A stretch of 64,000 bases of DNA. It comes from Choristoneura fumiferana. Lineage: Eukaryota > Arthropoda > Insecta > Lepidoptera > Tortricidae. Below the pieces are notes generated by a model. It did not search any database, had not been told where the DNA came from, and saw only the letters and a list, made by a program, of their open reading frames with translations. The DNA is taken from assembly GCF_025370935.1 (NCBI RefSeq), contig NC_133501.1, positions 7,894,511 to 7,958,510 on the forward strand. The letters run 5' to 3'. The position numbers were made by a program, and so were the translations under genes. Numbering within the stretch: position 1 is the stretch's first letter; each line of letters opens with the position of its first letter. Shown piece by piece: positions 54,376 through 64,000 of this stretch.

Positions 54376-54500
54376 GCCTACGAAATTCGAAGTTCGTATT
54401 CGTACCGTCCCCCTCACTCTCGTATTAAATAATATTATCGTCAGCGGGACGGCAAGAGCAAGACACGAAGTACGAATTTTGCACCTCGTAGTAGCCCCGC
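54376..54500. mobile_element. Short inverted-repeat element, CGAAGTTCGTA family, copy
   Basis: CCTACGAAATTCGAAGTTCG, then CTCTCGTATTAAATAATATT, then GACACGAAGTACGAATTTTG and CTCGTAGTAGCCCCGC. Same layout as 45216-45345. Confidence 0.75.
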
Positions 54501-54946
54501 TATTGCCGCGGTACTAGCAGATTGAAGGGTACGTTCCTTTAGACGCGCAAGTTCTTCGAACTACCTGCGCTTGACTTTATTTTTTTGTAAGTGTTGAGGC
54601 AAGTTTAGCAATATATTTTAGCCATGATTAAGTCCTGGGCGTGGTTTTAATAATGAGAGAATGGCAAAGGTTTAAACAGCTTTTTGTTATATCAGAAAAC
54701 AGAAAACATACCGAACTAAGTTTAGATAGAGGTATAGAGAGATACGGCGTTTATATGGTACTGTAAACACACACAATAACATTACAGAAATACAAAACAG
54801 TCCAAACTTAAAAGTAGACATTTTATAATATTGTTTGTGTGTGCTGCAGTAGTGCAAAAGAGTCATGGCTCAGTGGCCAACGTTGTTAAGTTTCTTCCTC
54901 CCTTCTAGTTACGCTGCAATCAAAAAGCGGGGGTTTAATAGCAAAC

Positions 54947-54956
54947 TTATTTCTAG
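54947..54956 (+). promoter_or_regulatory. 3' splice site before zinc-finger paralogue 1
   Basis: TTATTTCTAG followed by AAGCAAAATGGAGG. The second paralogue has CTCTTTCTAG followed by AAAATGGAGC at 60805-60820. The shared arrangement decides the start codon and implies an upstream non-coding exon for each gene. Confidence 0.75.
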
Positions 54957-54963
54957 AAGCAAA

Positions 54964-56193
54964 ATGGAGGCGAAGGCGGAGCCGGGACACGACATGAAGT
55001 TTATAAGCGTCACCAGCTCGGAACTGACGGACGAGCAGCGCGAGATGTATGAGTCCGTCCTCACTACGTGGAAACCCATGATGTTCCAACAGCCAGCAAA
55101 GCGCTACATATGCCCAGAATGCCACAAGGAATTCAAAAACTACCAAAATCTATACTTACACACAACCCGAGTCCATTCAACCCAAGATTCCGCGGTCGTC
55201 TGTGATGTCTGCGACAAGACTTTCAAGAACAAACATTATTTATACATGCATAGGATGAACAAGCATTATTCAGAAGACGAGAAATGCTGCTGTCAGTTCT
55301 GCATGCAAGAGTTCCGGACGCGACGTGCTCTACACATGCATGTTAAACGCTACCACCCAACAGCAATACCTGAAATCAAATGCGAGATTTGCGACAAAAC
55401 CTTCGCAATACCCTGCAAGCTAAGATACCACATGGAGTCTTATCACAGAGAAGATAAAGAGAAATACAAGTGCCACATGTGTCAGAAACTGTACAGGAAC
55501 CATTTGAATTTAGCTCGGCATTTGAACACCCAGCATTCTGAAGTTGAGCGCCATCCCTGCGTGTTTTGCCCCATGACGTTCAAATCGCGTCATCATATGA
55601 AACGCCACATTCTAAACATACATCCGCCGCTAGAATCCAAAGTATCCTGCCCTGAATGTTCGAGAGAGTTCAAGAACGATAAGTACTTAAAAGATCACAT
55701 GCAAATTCACTCGTCTTTAGATACGAAAGTGAAATGCGATATATGTGATAAGTTCTTTCATTCGGCCATCCGTTTGAAGAAGCATAAGAAGATAGTTCAC
55801 CCAGAACCTGACAAACCGAAGATACGCTGTGAGAAGTGTGACAAGGAATTCGTCCACGCTCATTATCTGAGGAGACACAACAACTCTGTGCACGTTGAAG
55901 TTGATGAGACTGAATATCAGCATGAATGTAATCAGTGCGGAAAGAAATTCAAGATTAGGAAGTATCTGAACAATCATCTGCAGCGACATGAGCAGCAGCA
56001 TCTCAAGCAGATGTCCCTCATGGTGAAAACTGTAATGGGGGAGGATGGGAAGGAGATAGAGGTGCCAGTGCCGAAGAAAAGGGGGAGGAAGCCTAAACAG
56101 CCTCCTACAGATATAGAGTTTATTAAATGTGAACCGCAAACGAGTTCCGAATCTGGATCGGGATCTGACGAAAGCGACTCGGAATCTGATTAA
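54964..56193 (+). CDS. Ten-finger C2H2 zinc-finger protein (tandem paralogue 1)
   Basis: 409 residues in a single coding exon. Residues 1-45 form a non-ZAD leader (MKFISVTSS...LTDEQREMYESVLTTWKP) shared with the 60818 gene. Ten C2H2 fingers follow, from YICPECHKEF to HECNQCGKKF...HLQRH. Linkers are not the TGEKP type, so strong sequence-specific array binding is less certain. After the fingers come RGRKPKQPP (AT-hook-like basic motif) and the acidic serine tail SSESGSGSDESDSESD. The likely role is a nuclear DNA- or chromatin-binding regulator (inferred). A frame opens earlier, at 54865, but TTATTTCTAG at 54947-54956 is a 3' splice site, and the paralogue has the equivalent site just before its ATG, so I start at 54964. 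Not assigned to a named gene. Confidence 0.95.
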   Translation: MEAKAEPGHDMKFISVTSSELTDEQREMYESVLTTWKPMMFQQPAKRYICPECHKEFKNYQNLYLHTTRVHSTQDSAVVCDVCDKTFKNKHYLYMHRMNKHYSEDEKCCCQFCMQEFRTRRALHMHVKRYHPTAIPEIKCEICDKTFAIPCKLRYHMESYHREDKEKYKCHMCQKLYRNHLNLARHLNTQHSEVERHPCVFCPMTFKSRHHMKRHILNIHPPLESKVSCPECSREFKNDKYLKDHMQIHSSLDTKVKCDICDKFFHSAIRLKKHKKIVHPEPDKPKIRCEKCDKEFVHAHYLRRHNNSVHVEVDETEYQHECNQCGKKFKIRKYLNNHLQRHEQQHLKQMSLMVKTVMGEDGKEIEVPVPKKRGRKPKQPPTDIEFIKCEPQTSSESGSGSDESDSESD

Positions 56194-56696
56194 ATTGGTA
56201 CGCACACGTATATTTCGGGGAATTATTCGCCTTCAAGACAAAACTGAGGCTGAAATCACTGGCTACTCAATGAATGGATGCCATATTGGAAATATCTTTA
56301 TTCAATTAACGTCGAAAAATCTACCACGCGTTCAGCAAAAGCTTCTGTTTGTAAATATCGTCAAAGTTCAATGATTTTTGGTTTTGATATTACATACTTT
56401 AATGTGACTCTATTGCGGCGTGCTGACGCTTGCTTCGGAAGTTCACCTTTAACTTGCAATATCTAGATGATTATCAAGGAAATAAGCAGTGTTATAGTTA
56501 CAGAATTGCTATGGATGTTGGATTAAAATATCCTAGATTGAAAATTGAGGTGAAAAATTGCCAGAATGTAAAGAAGTTGCCCGTGGCTGTTATCAGAAGG
56601 ATGGATAACTACCTCATTCATTAACCTGTCCTCTCCCAGAGGCACAAATTTGTGCCCAAATTCCTTTGATCCTGTTATCCTGGGAGATGACAGATT

Positions 56697-56702
56697 AATA
56701 AA
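56697..56702 (+). terminator. Poly-A signal of zinc-finger paralogue 1
   Basis: AATAAA about 500 nt after the stop, the first canonical hexamer on this strand downstream of the gene that I noticed. Confidence 0.6.
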
Positions 56703-57405
56703 ACGTATTGTGAGTTCTGTCGAAAGTTTTTCAAGAATCTCAGTGCAAGTGTGGGTGTGAATTGTGTTTCTGTAAAAGGCTAGTTGGCGCTAGTAGCTGT
56801 ATCGCGAGGTCCGTATGCAAACTTTGCCATTTTCCTCACGTTTGTGATTGGTTATATAACTAAATGAGCCAATCGCAAGCAAAGCAAGATTGTAACGTCA
56901 AACGGACCTTATGATACCAGCGCCATCTAGCGATACTGTCGAGAAACCCTAATTGAAAATCGAAAATGTGAAACTTTTAGTGACATTGTTTTTTATGACT
57001 GTCTCAAATGATGATCTTGTTTTATACAGCCAGTATTTTTTTGTGTTTACTTATTTATTAAATTACTTATAAGTTGTCATAGTATTATTTATGTATTAAA
57101 GGTATTAAAATAATGCATTTTATTGATGTAAGTGATTTAACTTTAGGAGTAAATTTTAAAGTGACGAAATTGTAAAAAAATGTACTTTCATGCATAATCA
57201 GACCAGCTGCATCAGAAAAGCTGGTCTTTTCACTCTATCATATTTTTAAGTACCTTAAGCAAGCAAACGAACAGAAATATGACAATGGTATCAATTTTGA
57301 CGTGTATTTTTATCTATAAATATTTCTCAAACTAACGTAAGTGTGATGTAGTTATTTATCGATATACACTAATGCGATAACTATAGCGGTATATAGTATC
57401 ACATC

Positions 57406-57576
57406 TACAGGTAGTGCCACCAGAGTTGAGGTCACGCACACAGGAGCATGTCATGTAATGACAGCGGTATTTTGACATTTACTCATTCATTTAATTCATT
57501 CTCCTTTTACGCAATCAGTTCTTTCTTCGTGTAGGTGTGTGCGTGTAATCGTTCAACTCTCGTGGCACTACCTGTA
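57406..57576. mobile_element. 171-bp inverted-repeat element, AGTGCCAC family, copy 1
   Basis: TACAGGTAGTGCCACCAGAG and CTCTCGTGGCACTACCTGTA are inverted ends. The interior has TTTTGACATTTACTCATTCA and ATTCATTCTCCTTTT, also present in copy 2 at 58216-58394. Confidence 0.85.
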
Positions 57577-58215
57577 CCCTTTGACGCACGGACGGACAGT
57601 GTAGCGGTATTAATAGGGTTCCGATTGGCCCCATTCGGGCATGGAAACCCAAAAGACGTTTTTGAGTAAAAATACACGTTGAGAACAATCTCAACCTTAC
57701 CTTAATTTTTATTACTTAAAAAGTATACACCTATACAAGAATGTAATGTATATTTTTGTGCCACTTAGGTAGGCTTGCGTGGCACCTAACCCCGAGTTAA
57801 GTGCTAACAATTAACACTTAACAATTAACTTTTTAACCCTAGAGCCCGCAAGCGGCATTTAAAACACTCGTAATTTTATATACTTATGTATATACGTTTG
57901 TCGAAATATATGAAGTACTCTTAATAATTTTACCTTAACTTTGTAAATAAAAAAATTTATATATTACATTATTCCACTACACTAAGCATAATTAATATTA
58001 TTAATACATATTACTTACTAGAATAATATAGTAAAATCTCATTGTGAAATTATGAATGATAGATAAGTAGAAAATTGTGTAAGTAGCTTAGTATTACATT
58101 TCATGGTTATTTCAATTTCCTATTTGAATGTTGTATAATTATACTTAAGTATATAAGCTAGGTTAGTTAATATCTCAAAGGGTTTTTTAAAGAGGGACCG
58201 TATTCAAACTGCAAC

Positions 58216-58394
58216 GTATAGATAGTGCCACGAGAGGTGAATGAATGATTACACACACAGTTACAACATGCCGTGTAATCACAGGAGAATTTTGACATTT
58301 ACTAATTCATTTCATTCATTCTCCTTTTGTGCAATCAGTTCTTTTTGTAGCTGTGTGTAGTCATTCTCTTCAACTCTCGTGGCACTATCTATAC
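58216..58394. mobile_element. 179-bp inverted-repeat element, AGTGCCAC family, copy 2
   Basis: Ends GTATAGATAGTGCCACGAGA and TCTCGTGGCACTATCTATAC are exact inverted repeats over 20 bp. It lies 640 bp from copy 1 in the same orientation. Confidence 0.88.
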
Positions 58395-58680
58395 CTCCCG
58401 ACCGGCTTTACAATTGCAGCTAACGTGCAATGGACCTGCCATGAAAAATGTATATGCAGTCGGCAGTATGCAGGGAACAAAAATTTATATGAAAATCGTC
58501 AATATCTGTTGAAAATTAAGAAAGACACGGGCGAATGAAGTTTGCATTCTATCTCTTTCTAGAAAAATGAAATTTTATATAGACTTTCTATGGTTATTGT
58601 GTCATATGATTTCATAATGCATGTTGGATCTATTTTTAATTGGCAATTGAAAAAGTCCATTCGTATTTTTAACATGCTTA

Positions 58681-58908
58681 GAGCGGTTAGTATTCTTCAT
58701 TTGGATTTGTATGGGCATGCGCTCACTACATCAACTCCTTAGCGTCACCGGATCGCCTCACTCGCACACTCACTCCCACTGCTTGCGATGCGGCGCTCGC
58801 CACCCCCCCCCCCCCTTCATCCTCCCTACTCTGAAATTCGTGGACCGCGCGACAACGAGTGGACGCCGAAAGTCGAGGCGGTGCTGGTCGGGAGCTGTAA
58901 CCTCTAAA
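58681..58908. repeat. GC-rich element, partial copy (full element at 62464-62825)
   Basis: From AGAGCGGTTAGTATTCTTCA, through GGGCATGCGCTCACTACATC and AACTCCTTAGCGTCACCGGA, to GAAAGTCGAGGCGGTGCTGG. It is the inverted counterpart of the right part of 62464-62825. Confidence 0.75.
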
Positions 58909-59704
58909 TTTTGGACTGATCCGGACCAAAGCAGACGAAAGGTGTCCCAAAATATATTAGTGACGAATGAGAATCGCGAAAGTTTAAAACATAATAGTAA
59001 AATGTATTCTGTCGTTTATAAAATTAATTTTATATTCATAAAAATATTTTTAGCTAGCCTTAAGCCCGGTTTAGATCTTCAATAACAATTGCGCGAGTTG
59101 TAATACATTGTGAGGTTGTAAATCGAACTACACAGATCAAAAAAGTCCGAGGATACTTATTAAATGTCTACATTACTAATATTATTTAAATTGTTCAAAA
59201 CTATCTTGGATAAAAAATATCCCTTGACACTTTTGATGAGTTGTTTGTTGAAGTGGTTTATCAAGGGCTGTAGTGTAATACAACTTGCACAGTCTTTCTC
59301 GCAGCTCTGAAATGGTTTAGACTATAAAATGGTCACAATAAATCCGCATTTAAAATATAGAGTACAAAGTTGCATAATAATTCATGTTATATCACAACAT
59401 AAGTAGCTGTACCTCGTACCATTTAATTTATTAAATTAGTATTGTATCATAAGTAGTTCAAATGTTTTAACATATTCGCATTAATAAATCGCTTAAAATA
59501 TTTAAAATGTGTTTTTTTATCACGATAAAAATGAAACCCCAGTCTAAAATAAGCAATATTACACCAATGTTTCGATTGAAACTTTTAAAATAGGCCAAAA
59601 ACCGCAATATAGGTAAAAAACTTTAGAAAAGCTCTTTTTGCGGGTAGTAGTAACATGTTCGTATTGACAAGTTGACATTCCAAATTAGAAAACTGACTTC
59701 ATGT

Positions 59705-60130
59705 AATGAGGGCTATCGTTTTTTGTCTCACTAGATGGCGCACTGTTGCGTGAGGTTTTTAAGTATGGCTTTCAAAGTCTGTTATTACGGGCGTGAAAAC
59801 AAAGTTTAGATTAAAATCATATTTATACACCTTAAAACCGTACCACAAAAATATCGAGCATGCCACAGTGTTGCATAGTCCCCGTTTTGTTCGGAAAAAA
59901 GGGAGGACAAAGGTTTCCGAAAGACAAAACTGTCTCAAAACACAGACATTCATTGCCCCGGAACGCATATTTGCCATAATTAATTTCAGTTATTACAAAA
60001 TATTCACAAAATTATTCTAATTATAAATAAACCCGCGTAGCTCACCCAAAAACTATGAGATTTGACATTTCGGAGACCTCACGCTACACTAGCGCCTCTA
60101 GTGGCGAATTCATACGCGATAGCCCTCATT
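59705..60130. mobile_element. 426-bp inverted-repeat element, AATGAGGGCTATCG ends
   Basis: AATGAGGGCTATCG at left and CGATAGCCCTCATT at right are perfect complements. Sub-terminal parts also pair (GCGTGAGGTTTTT with GGAGACCTCACGC; CTAGATGGCGC with GCGCCTCTAG). Two small frames inside show no domain. Confidence 0.8.
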
Positions 60131-60176
60131 CCAGTATTATACTATCCAGTATACTACTATATATAAATCTACTACT

Positions 60177-60411
60177 ACAAAGTTTATTTTAGCTTTAGAA
60201 GGGTAAACAATCTTCACGAGTTTTATTGAAAAACGCCTTTAAAAATAGTATTACATATGAAACCAAAATAATGTAAATTACCATAATGTCCTTGCTATAC
60301 AATTGTTATGTGACACATTTGCTGGAACTTATTTTTCAAAAGTGTTTTTTCAATGAAAACACGTCAAGACAAGATCTCTTATCTTTTTTCTAATGCTAAA
60401 ATAAACGAAGT
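60177..60411. mobile_element. 235-bp inverted-repeat element, ACTTCGTT family, copy 2
   Basis: Inverted relative to copy 1 at 53230-53463: starts AAGTTTATTTTAGC and ends GCTAAAATAAACGAAGT; includes GGGTAAACAATCTTCACG. The two copies sit in equivalent positions upstream of the two zinc-finger coding exons. Confidence 0.75.
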
Positions 60412-60817
60412 AAATAGCACAGCATGCGCCAGAAGTACTTTTCTATAGTTATTTACAATTATAGGAACATGTTGTTATATCAAAATAATCAAACGTTAAC
60501 CGGCAACTTTAAGTAAAAAATCTAAACACAGTATCCCACACTTGGCTAAGTTCAAGAAGGTCATCAAGGAATCCCATTTCTTTCCCTGCAGTAATAAGTG
60601 AAGCCATGCCATTAAAATCGTCTAAGATACAATAATTGATAGCGAATATACTTTGTTCCTGTTAAATATCATAAAGAGACAAGATATCTTTATCTAACTA
60701 GGAAAGGTCCAGAAACTTAAAAGTTTCTAATTGACATCAAAGAACAGATGGGAAGAAACGTCCCCTGAAATCGAAACGCATTGACGCATACTAATAATGA
60801 CCATCTCTTTCTAGAAA

Positions 60818-62044
60818 ATGGAGCCAAAGCAGGACCCAGAACCTCCGCCAAAGGACATGAAATTCATCAGTGTTACCAGTTCGGTCCTCACGGACGAGCA
60901 GCGGGAAATGTACGAGTCTGTCTTGACCACTTGGAAGCCGGTAATGTTCCCCAAAAGAGTCAAACGCTACATCTGTCAAAAGTGCACGAAGGAGTTCAAA
61001 AATTACCAAAACTTGTATCTTCATACGACACGCGTGCATTCGTCGGAAGACTCCGCAGTTATGTGTGATATCTGCGACAAAACCTTCAAAAATAAACACT
61101 ATCTGTACATGCATAGGATGAACAAACATTATTCTGAAGACGAGAAGTGCTATTGCCAGTACTGTCTCCAAGAATTCCGCACGAGACGCGCGCTTCACAT
61201 GCACGTGAAAAGAATTCATCCAGCTACACTTCCTGAAATAAAATGCCAGGAGTGTGGCAAAGAATTCAATGTACCGTACAAACTGAAATACCACATCGAT
61301 AGGTGCCACAGGCTTGATAAAGAGAAGTACAAGTGTCCGATCTGCGACAAGAATTACAAGAGCCACTTGAATCTGAACAGACATTTGCATTTCCAGCACT
61401 CGCAAGTGGAAAGGCACCCGTGCGTGTTCTGCGATATGACGTTCAAATCCCGCCACCACATGAAACGGCACATCTTGAACATACACCCGCCTTTAGAGTC
61501 AAAAGTCCAATGTCCGGAGTGTTCAAAGGAGTTCAAAAACGACCAGTACCTCAAAGAGCATATGCAGGTTCATTCCTCTTTGGACACTAAAGTCAAATGC
61601 GACTTGTGTGACAAGTTCTTCCATTCGGCAATTCGTTTGAAAAAGCACAAGAAAATAGTGCATCCTGATAAACCGAAAATACGGTGCGAGAAATGTGACA
61701 AGGAGTTCGCTCACGCACATTATTTGAGACGCCATAATAATTCTGTGCACGTTGAAGTGAAAGAGACGGACTATGAGCATGAATGCGAGCAATGCGGGAA
61801 GAAATTCAAAATTAAAAGATATCTGAATAATCATATGCAACGGCATGAGCAGCAGCATTTAAAGAGGATATCCATGATGGTGAAAACTGTTATGGATGAG
61901 GATGGAAAAATGGTGCAACAGAAGGAGATGAAAAGGAGGGGCAGGAAGCCCAAACAGCCGCCGAAAGAAATTGAGTTTATTAAGTGTGAGCCGATGTCTA
62001 GTTCGGAATCTTCTGAGGAAAGCGAGACAGATTCCGACGAGTGA
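60818..62044 (+). CDS. Ten-finger C2H2 zinc-finger protein (tandem paralogue 2)
   Basis: 408 residues, one coding exon. It is collinear with the 54964 protein over its whole length: leader (DMKFISVTSSVLTDEQREMY), ten fingers from YICQKCTKEF to HECEQCGKKF...HMQRH, basic RRGRKPKQPP and acidic tail SSSESSEESETDSDE. Fingers 1, 2, 3, 6, 8 and 9 keep the same residues at the usual base-contact positions; fingers 4, 5, 7 and 10 differ. An acceptor CTCTTTCTAG lies four bases before the ATG, so the mRNA has an upstream non-coding exon. Likely a nuclear DNA-binding regulator produced by tandem duplication; target unknown. Confidence 0.95.
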   Translation: MEPKQDPEPPPKDMKFISVTSSVLTDEQREMYESVLTTWKPVMFPKRVKRYICQKCTKEFKNYQNLYLHTTRVHSSEDSAVMCDICDKTFKNKHYLYMHRMNKHYSEDEKCYCQYCLQEFRTRRALHMHVKRIHPATLPEIKCQECGKEFNVPYKLKYHIDRCHRLDKEKYKCPICDKNYKSHLNLNRHLHFQHSQVERHPCVFCDMTFKSRHHMKRHILNIHPPLESKVQCPECSKEFKNDQYLKEHMQVHSSLDTKVKCDLCDKFFHSAIRLKKHKKIVHPDKPKIRCEKCDKEFAHAHYLRRHNNSVHVEVKETDYEHECEQCGKKFKIKRYLNNHMQRHEQQHLKRISMMVKTVMDEDGKMVQQKEMKRRGRKPKQPPKEIEFIKCEPMSSSESSEESETDSDE

Positions 62045-62249
62045 TCTTGCCAACCAAAATATAGTAAATACAAAGAAATTTAGCAGAATAAGGCAGTCGC
62101 CATATTGTTGCTTTGACGTTTCGATACGACAACGGTTATTTGAAATAATGCCGAAAGCCTATGGTTTTGTTAGTCATTTTGACATGGCTGTAATATACCT
62201 ATTCCCAGCCTTTCCTTAAAGGATGCCACTCTTTACCGGCCTGGATTTT

Positions 62250-62255
62250 AATAAA
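62250..62255 (+). terminator. Poly-A signal of zinc-finger paralogue 2
   Basis: AATAAA in GATTTTAATAAAATAG, about 206 nt after the stop codon. Confidence 0.65.
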
Positions 62256-62463
62256 ATAGAAATAATTTATTAACATGGAAACACCGACCTTGTTTTTCGT
62301 GTACACGTACATTAAAACCCGTGTCACGAAATACTGCAATGATAAATACCGACCAGATAATTAGTCAACAAAAGGCAGGGTAAACCGACATTGGATTTAC
62401 CGGCATGTCAATATATTTTTTATAATATCCAGTAAACTTCTGTGGCCAAAAACGGTTGATTAT

Positions 62464-62825
62464 AGGTTACAGCTCATTAGAGCCACCCGGCACCCGACCA
62501 GCATCGCCTCGACTTTCGGCGTCCACTCGTTGTCGACAGGTGGTACCTACACGCGCGGACGGCGCGTTGACAACGAGTGGACCTCGCGGGTCGACGAATT
62601 TCCGAGTAGGGGGGATGAAGAGGGGGGTGGCGAGCGCCGCGGCGTGCGGGCACCGAGTGGTCCACTCGCCGTCCGCGCGTGGCTAACGCACGAGTGAGGC
62701 GATCCGGTGACGCAAGGAGTTGATGTAGTGAGCGCATGCCCATACAAATACATATGAAGAATACTAACCGCTCGAGGCGAGGCGGTGCTGGTCGGGTGCC
62801 GGGTGGCTGTAATGAGCTGTGACCT
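62464..62825. mobile_element. 362-bp GC-rich element with ~50-bp terminal inverted repeats
   Basis: Left AGGTTACAGCTCATTAGAGC and CACCCGGCACCCGACCAGCA; right (inverted) GGTCACAGCTCATTACAGCC and the same GGCACCCGACCAGCA. The interior is strongly GC-rich, with GACAACGAGTGGAC and inverted GTCCACTCGTTGTCGAC. It contrasts sharply with AT-rich surroundings. Confidence 0.82.
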
Positions 62826-63544
62826 TTAAATTTAAAAGCAACGATAGAAAATGGGTATGACAGGCATAGAAAATGGATGGAATATAAACTTTCTTATATT
62901 GCTTGTAATGTTGCCATATTCTGACATTTTACGTTGTTTGTGTGACAGTTTAGAAAAAATGGCGCCTTAGTTAAACTTCTGCTCTTTTGTCGTTCTATCT
63001 AAAAGTAATTATCATTTTCTAAAGGCTGGTGTTGACGCTTAGATAGTCTTAAATTATCTAAGTGTTGAAGTATAAAGGGAAGTGATTTAAATAATTATAC
63101 AAAATGATGGCGGGAAGTAGGTAGTCAAATATGTAATAAGGTTAAACGTTAAAATGTTAATTCTAGTATTCAAATGTAAATATCTACGTTTCGTTGTGAG
63201 ATAGGCATAGGTGGTATTTTTCTTTTGAATTATGAATTATTTTTAAGGTCCGTCTTGTATAAGCAGTTGCTCTTTTTAACGCTAACTTTACAAGCTTATT
63301 GTTAAGGTTCTAGATATCAAACTGTTCATGTTGCATCTCACCGCATCTACTCTGCCCTGCATGAAGTGCCACTAGTAACAATGTTACTGGCAGTGGTATC
63401 TGGCAACATTGTACAGCAAGAATTAAGTAGATTAAACGTTTTAAACACATAAGTAATTATGATATTTACGATGTAACAAACGTTCCACGTGTAACGTAAC
63501 ATACCAACCTACATACTTCGGACCACCGATGTACATACTTCGTC
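62826..63544. other. AT-rich sequence downstream of paralogue 2, nothing recognised
   Basis: No exon, repeat family copy or motif that I can support. Confidence 0.6.
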
Positions 63545-63552
63545 GTAGTAAG

Positions 63553-63752
63553 CAGTGGCGTAGCTAGGTAACCTAGGGCCCTGGGGCAAATAAAAAAATG
63601 GGGCCCACTGCTATCAAAACTGGTAAGGTTTTTAGAAGTAAAATCATTATATATACTTAAACATGCTAAGCAACTTTATCATCAGCTATAAAGCAGAATT
63701 TCGAGGGCCCCGGGGCACTGCCCCGCCTAGCCCCTTGGTAGCTACGCCACTG
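63553..63752. mobile_element. 200-bp hAT-like inverted-repeat element with exact 8-bp target duplication
   Basis: GTAGTAAG stands at 63545-63552 and 63753-63760. Ends CAGTGGCGTAGCTAGG and TAGCTACGCCACTG are inverted. The 8-bp duplication and CAGTG...CACTG-type termini fit hAT MITEs. Interior GGGGCCC and GGGCCCCGGGGC blocks pair as well. Confidence 0.92.
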
Positions 63753-63884
63753 GTAGTAAGAGAGACAAAAATACAGAACTTTTAGGGCTTACGCTAGCTG
63801 GCTCGGTTTGCACGAATGATTGGACGCCTATTGAAAAATAGTATGAGCAACGCTAACTGCGCGTGCGACGGACACAGACTTGAT

Positions 63885-64000
63885 ATCCATACTAATATTA
63901 TAATGCGAAAGCGTGTGTGTACGGAGCGACGGATCGACGTGATTTTTGGAATAGAGACAAGGGCCAGAGAGTGACATAGACATAGGCTACTTTTTATCCC
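63885..64000 (+). repeat. Dispersed repeat at the right edge, truncated by the window
   Basis: ATACTAATATTATAATGCGA, GAGCGACGGATCGACGTGAT and ATAGGCTACTTTTTATCCC match the family at 19770-19985 and 23600-23785. Confidence 0.65.

Larger units (their letters stand above)
50739..54956. other. Probable first intron of the plus-strand zinc-finger gene
   Basis: AT-rich, with no exon recognised. Contains an RT fragment (52222-52377), the inverted copy of the 613-bp repeat, and inverted-repeat elements at 53230-53463, 53883-54062 and 54376-54500. Confidence 0.45.
56703..60814. other. Region between the two tandem zinc-finger genes
   Basis: No coding exon seen. Contains several inverted-repeat elements (57406-57576, 58216-58394, 59705-60130, 60177-60411), a solitary terminus of the 17450-type element at 56860-56955, and a partial GC-rich element at 58681-58908. 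The leader exon and promoter of the second gene should be here but cannot be identified. Confidence 0.6.

Noticed and set aside
55717..56205. Minus-strand 162-codon frame opposite zinc-finger paralogue 1 (and the similar 231- and 111-codon frames opposite paralogue 2)
   Set aside because: Antisense shadow of the zinc-finger coding region, hydrophobic only because of complementary codons.
62477..62753. Several 68-88-codon frames in the GC-rich block
   Set aside because: They lie entirely inside an inverted-repeat element; open because of high GC.

Overview
This is eukaryotic, almost certainly lepidopteran, nuclear DNA: AT-rich, short exons in long introns, and dense in tRNA-derived SINEs, short inverted-repeat elements and LINE tails of the kind common in moths and butterflies (organism inferred from sequence character; no search was run). 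Three N runs (7573-7672, 29885-29984, 32530-32609) mark a draft assembly.

Layout. (1) 1-8277: repeat-rich, no supported exon. (2) 8278-10062, minus: the first one or two coding exons of a C2H2 zinc-finger gene that runs off to the left. (3) 11382-29062, minus: a complete ZAD-C2H2 zinc-finger gene. I could join 12 coding exons with consensus splice sites and one continuous reading frame (1815 nt, 604 residues, ZAD at the N terminus, about 12 fingers). (4) 29063-32395: intergenic, with an AGCGAG/CTCGCT-rich inverted-repeat element. (5) 32610-49768, minus: a beta-tubulin gene in 11 coding exons, complete except for the acidic C-terminal tail, which falls in the N gap. Intron 1 is 6.6 kb and full of retroelement debris. 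(6) About 50.5 kb, plus: a candidate leader exon divergent from the tubulin gene. (7) 54964-56193 and 60818-62044, plus: two tandem, single-coding-exon, ten-finger C2H2 paralogues with an AT-hook-like basic motif and an acidic serine tail. (8) 62.2-64 kb: inverted-repeat elements, including a hAT-like one with a perfect 8-bp target duplication.

Function. Four of the five genes encode likely nuclear DNA-binding regulators (one ZAD type, two paralogous ten-finger proteins, one partial), and the fifth is a cytoskeletal beta-tubulin. They do not form an operon or pathway; the arrangement looks like local zinc-finger gene clustering around a tubulin gene. I found no rRNA, functional tRNA, CRISPR or bacterial-type system. 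The most informative non-genic content is the mobile DNA: several insertions have exact target-site duplications (9, 10 and 12 bp for SINEs; 10 bp, 8 bp and TTAA for inverted-repeat elements), and there are clear nested insertions.
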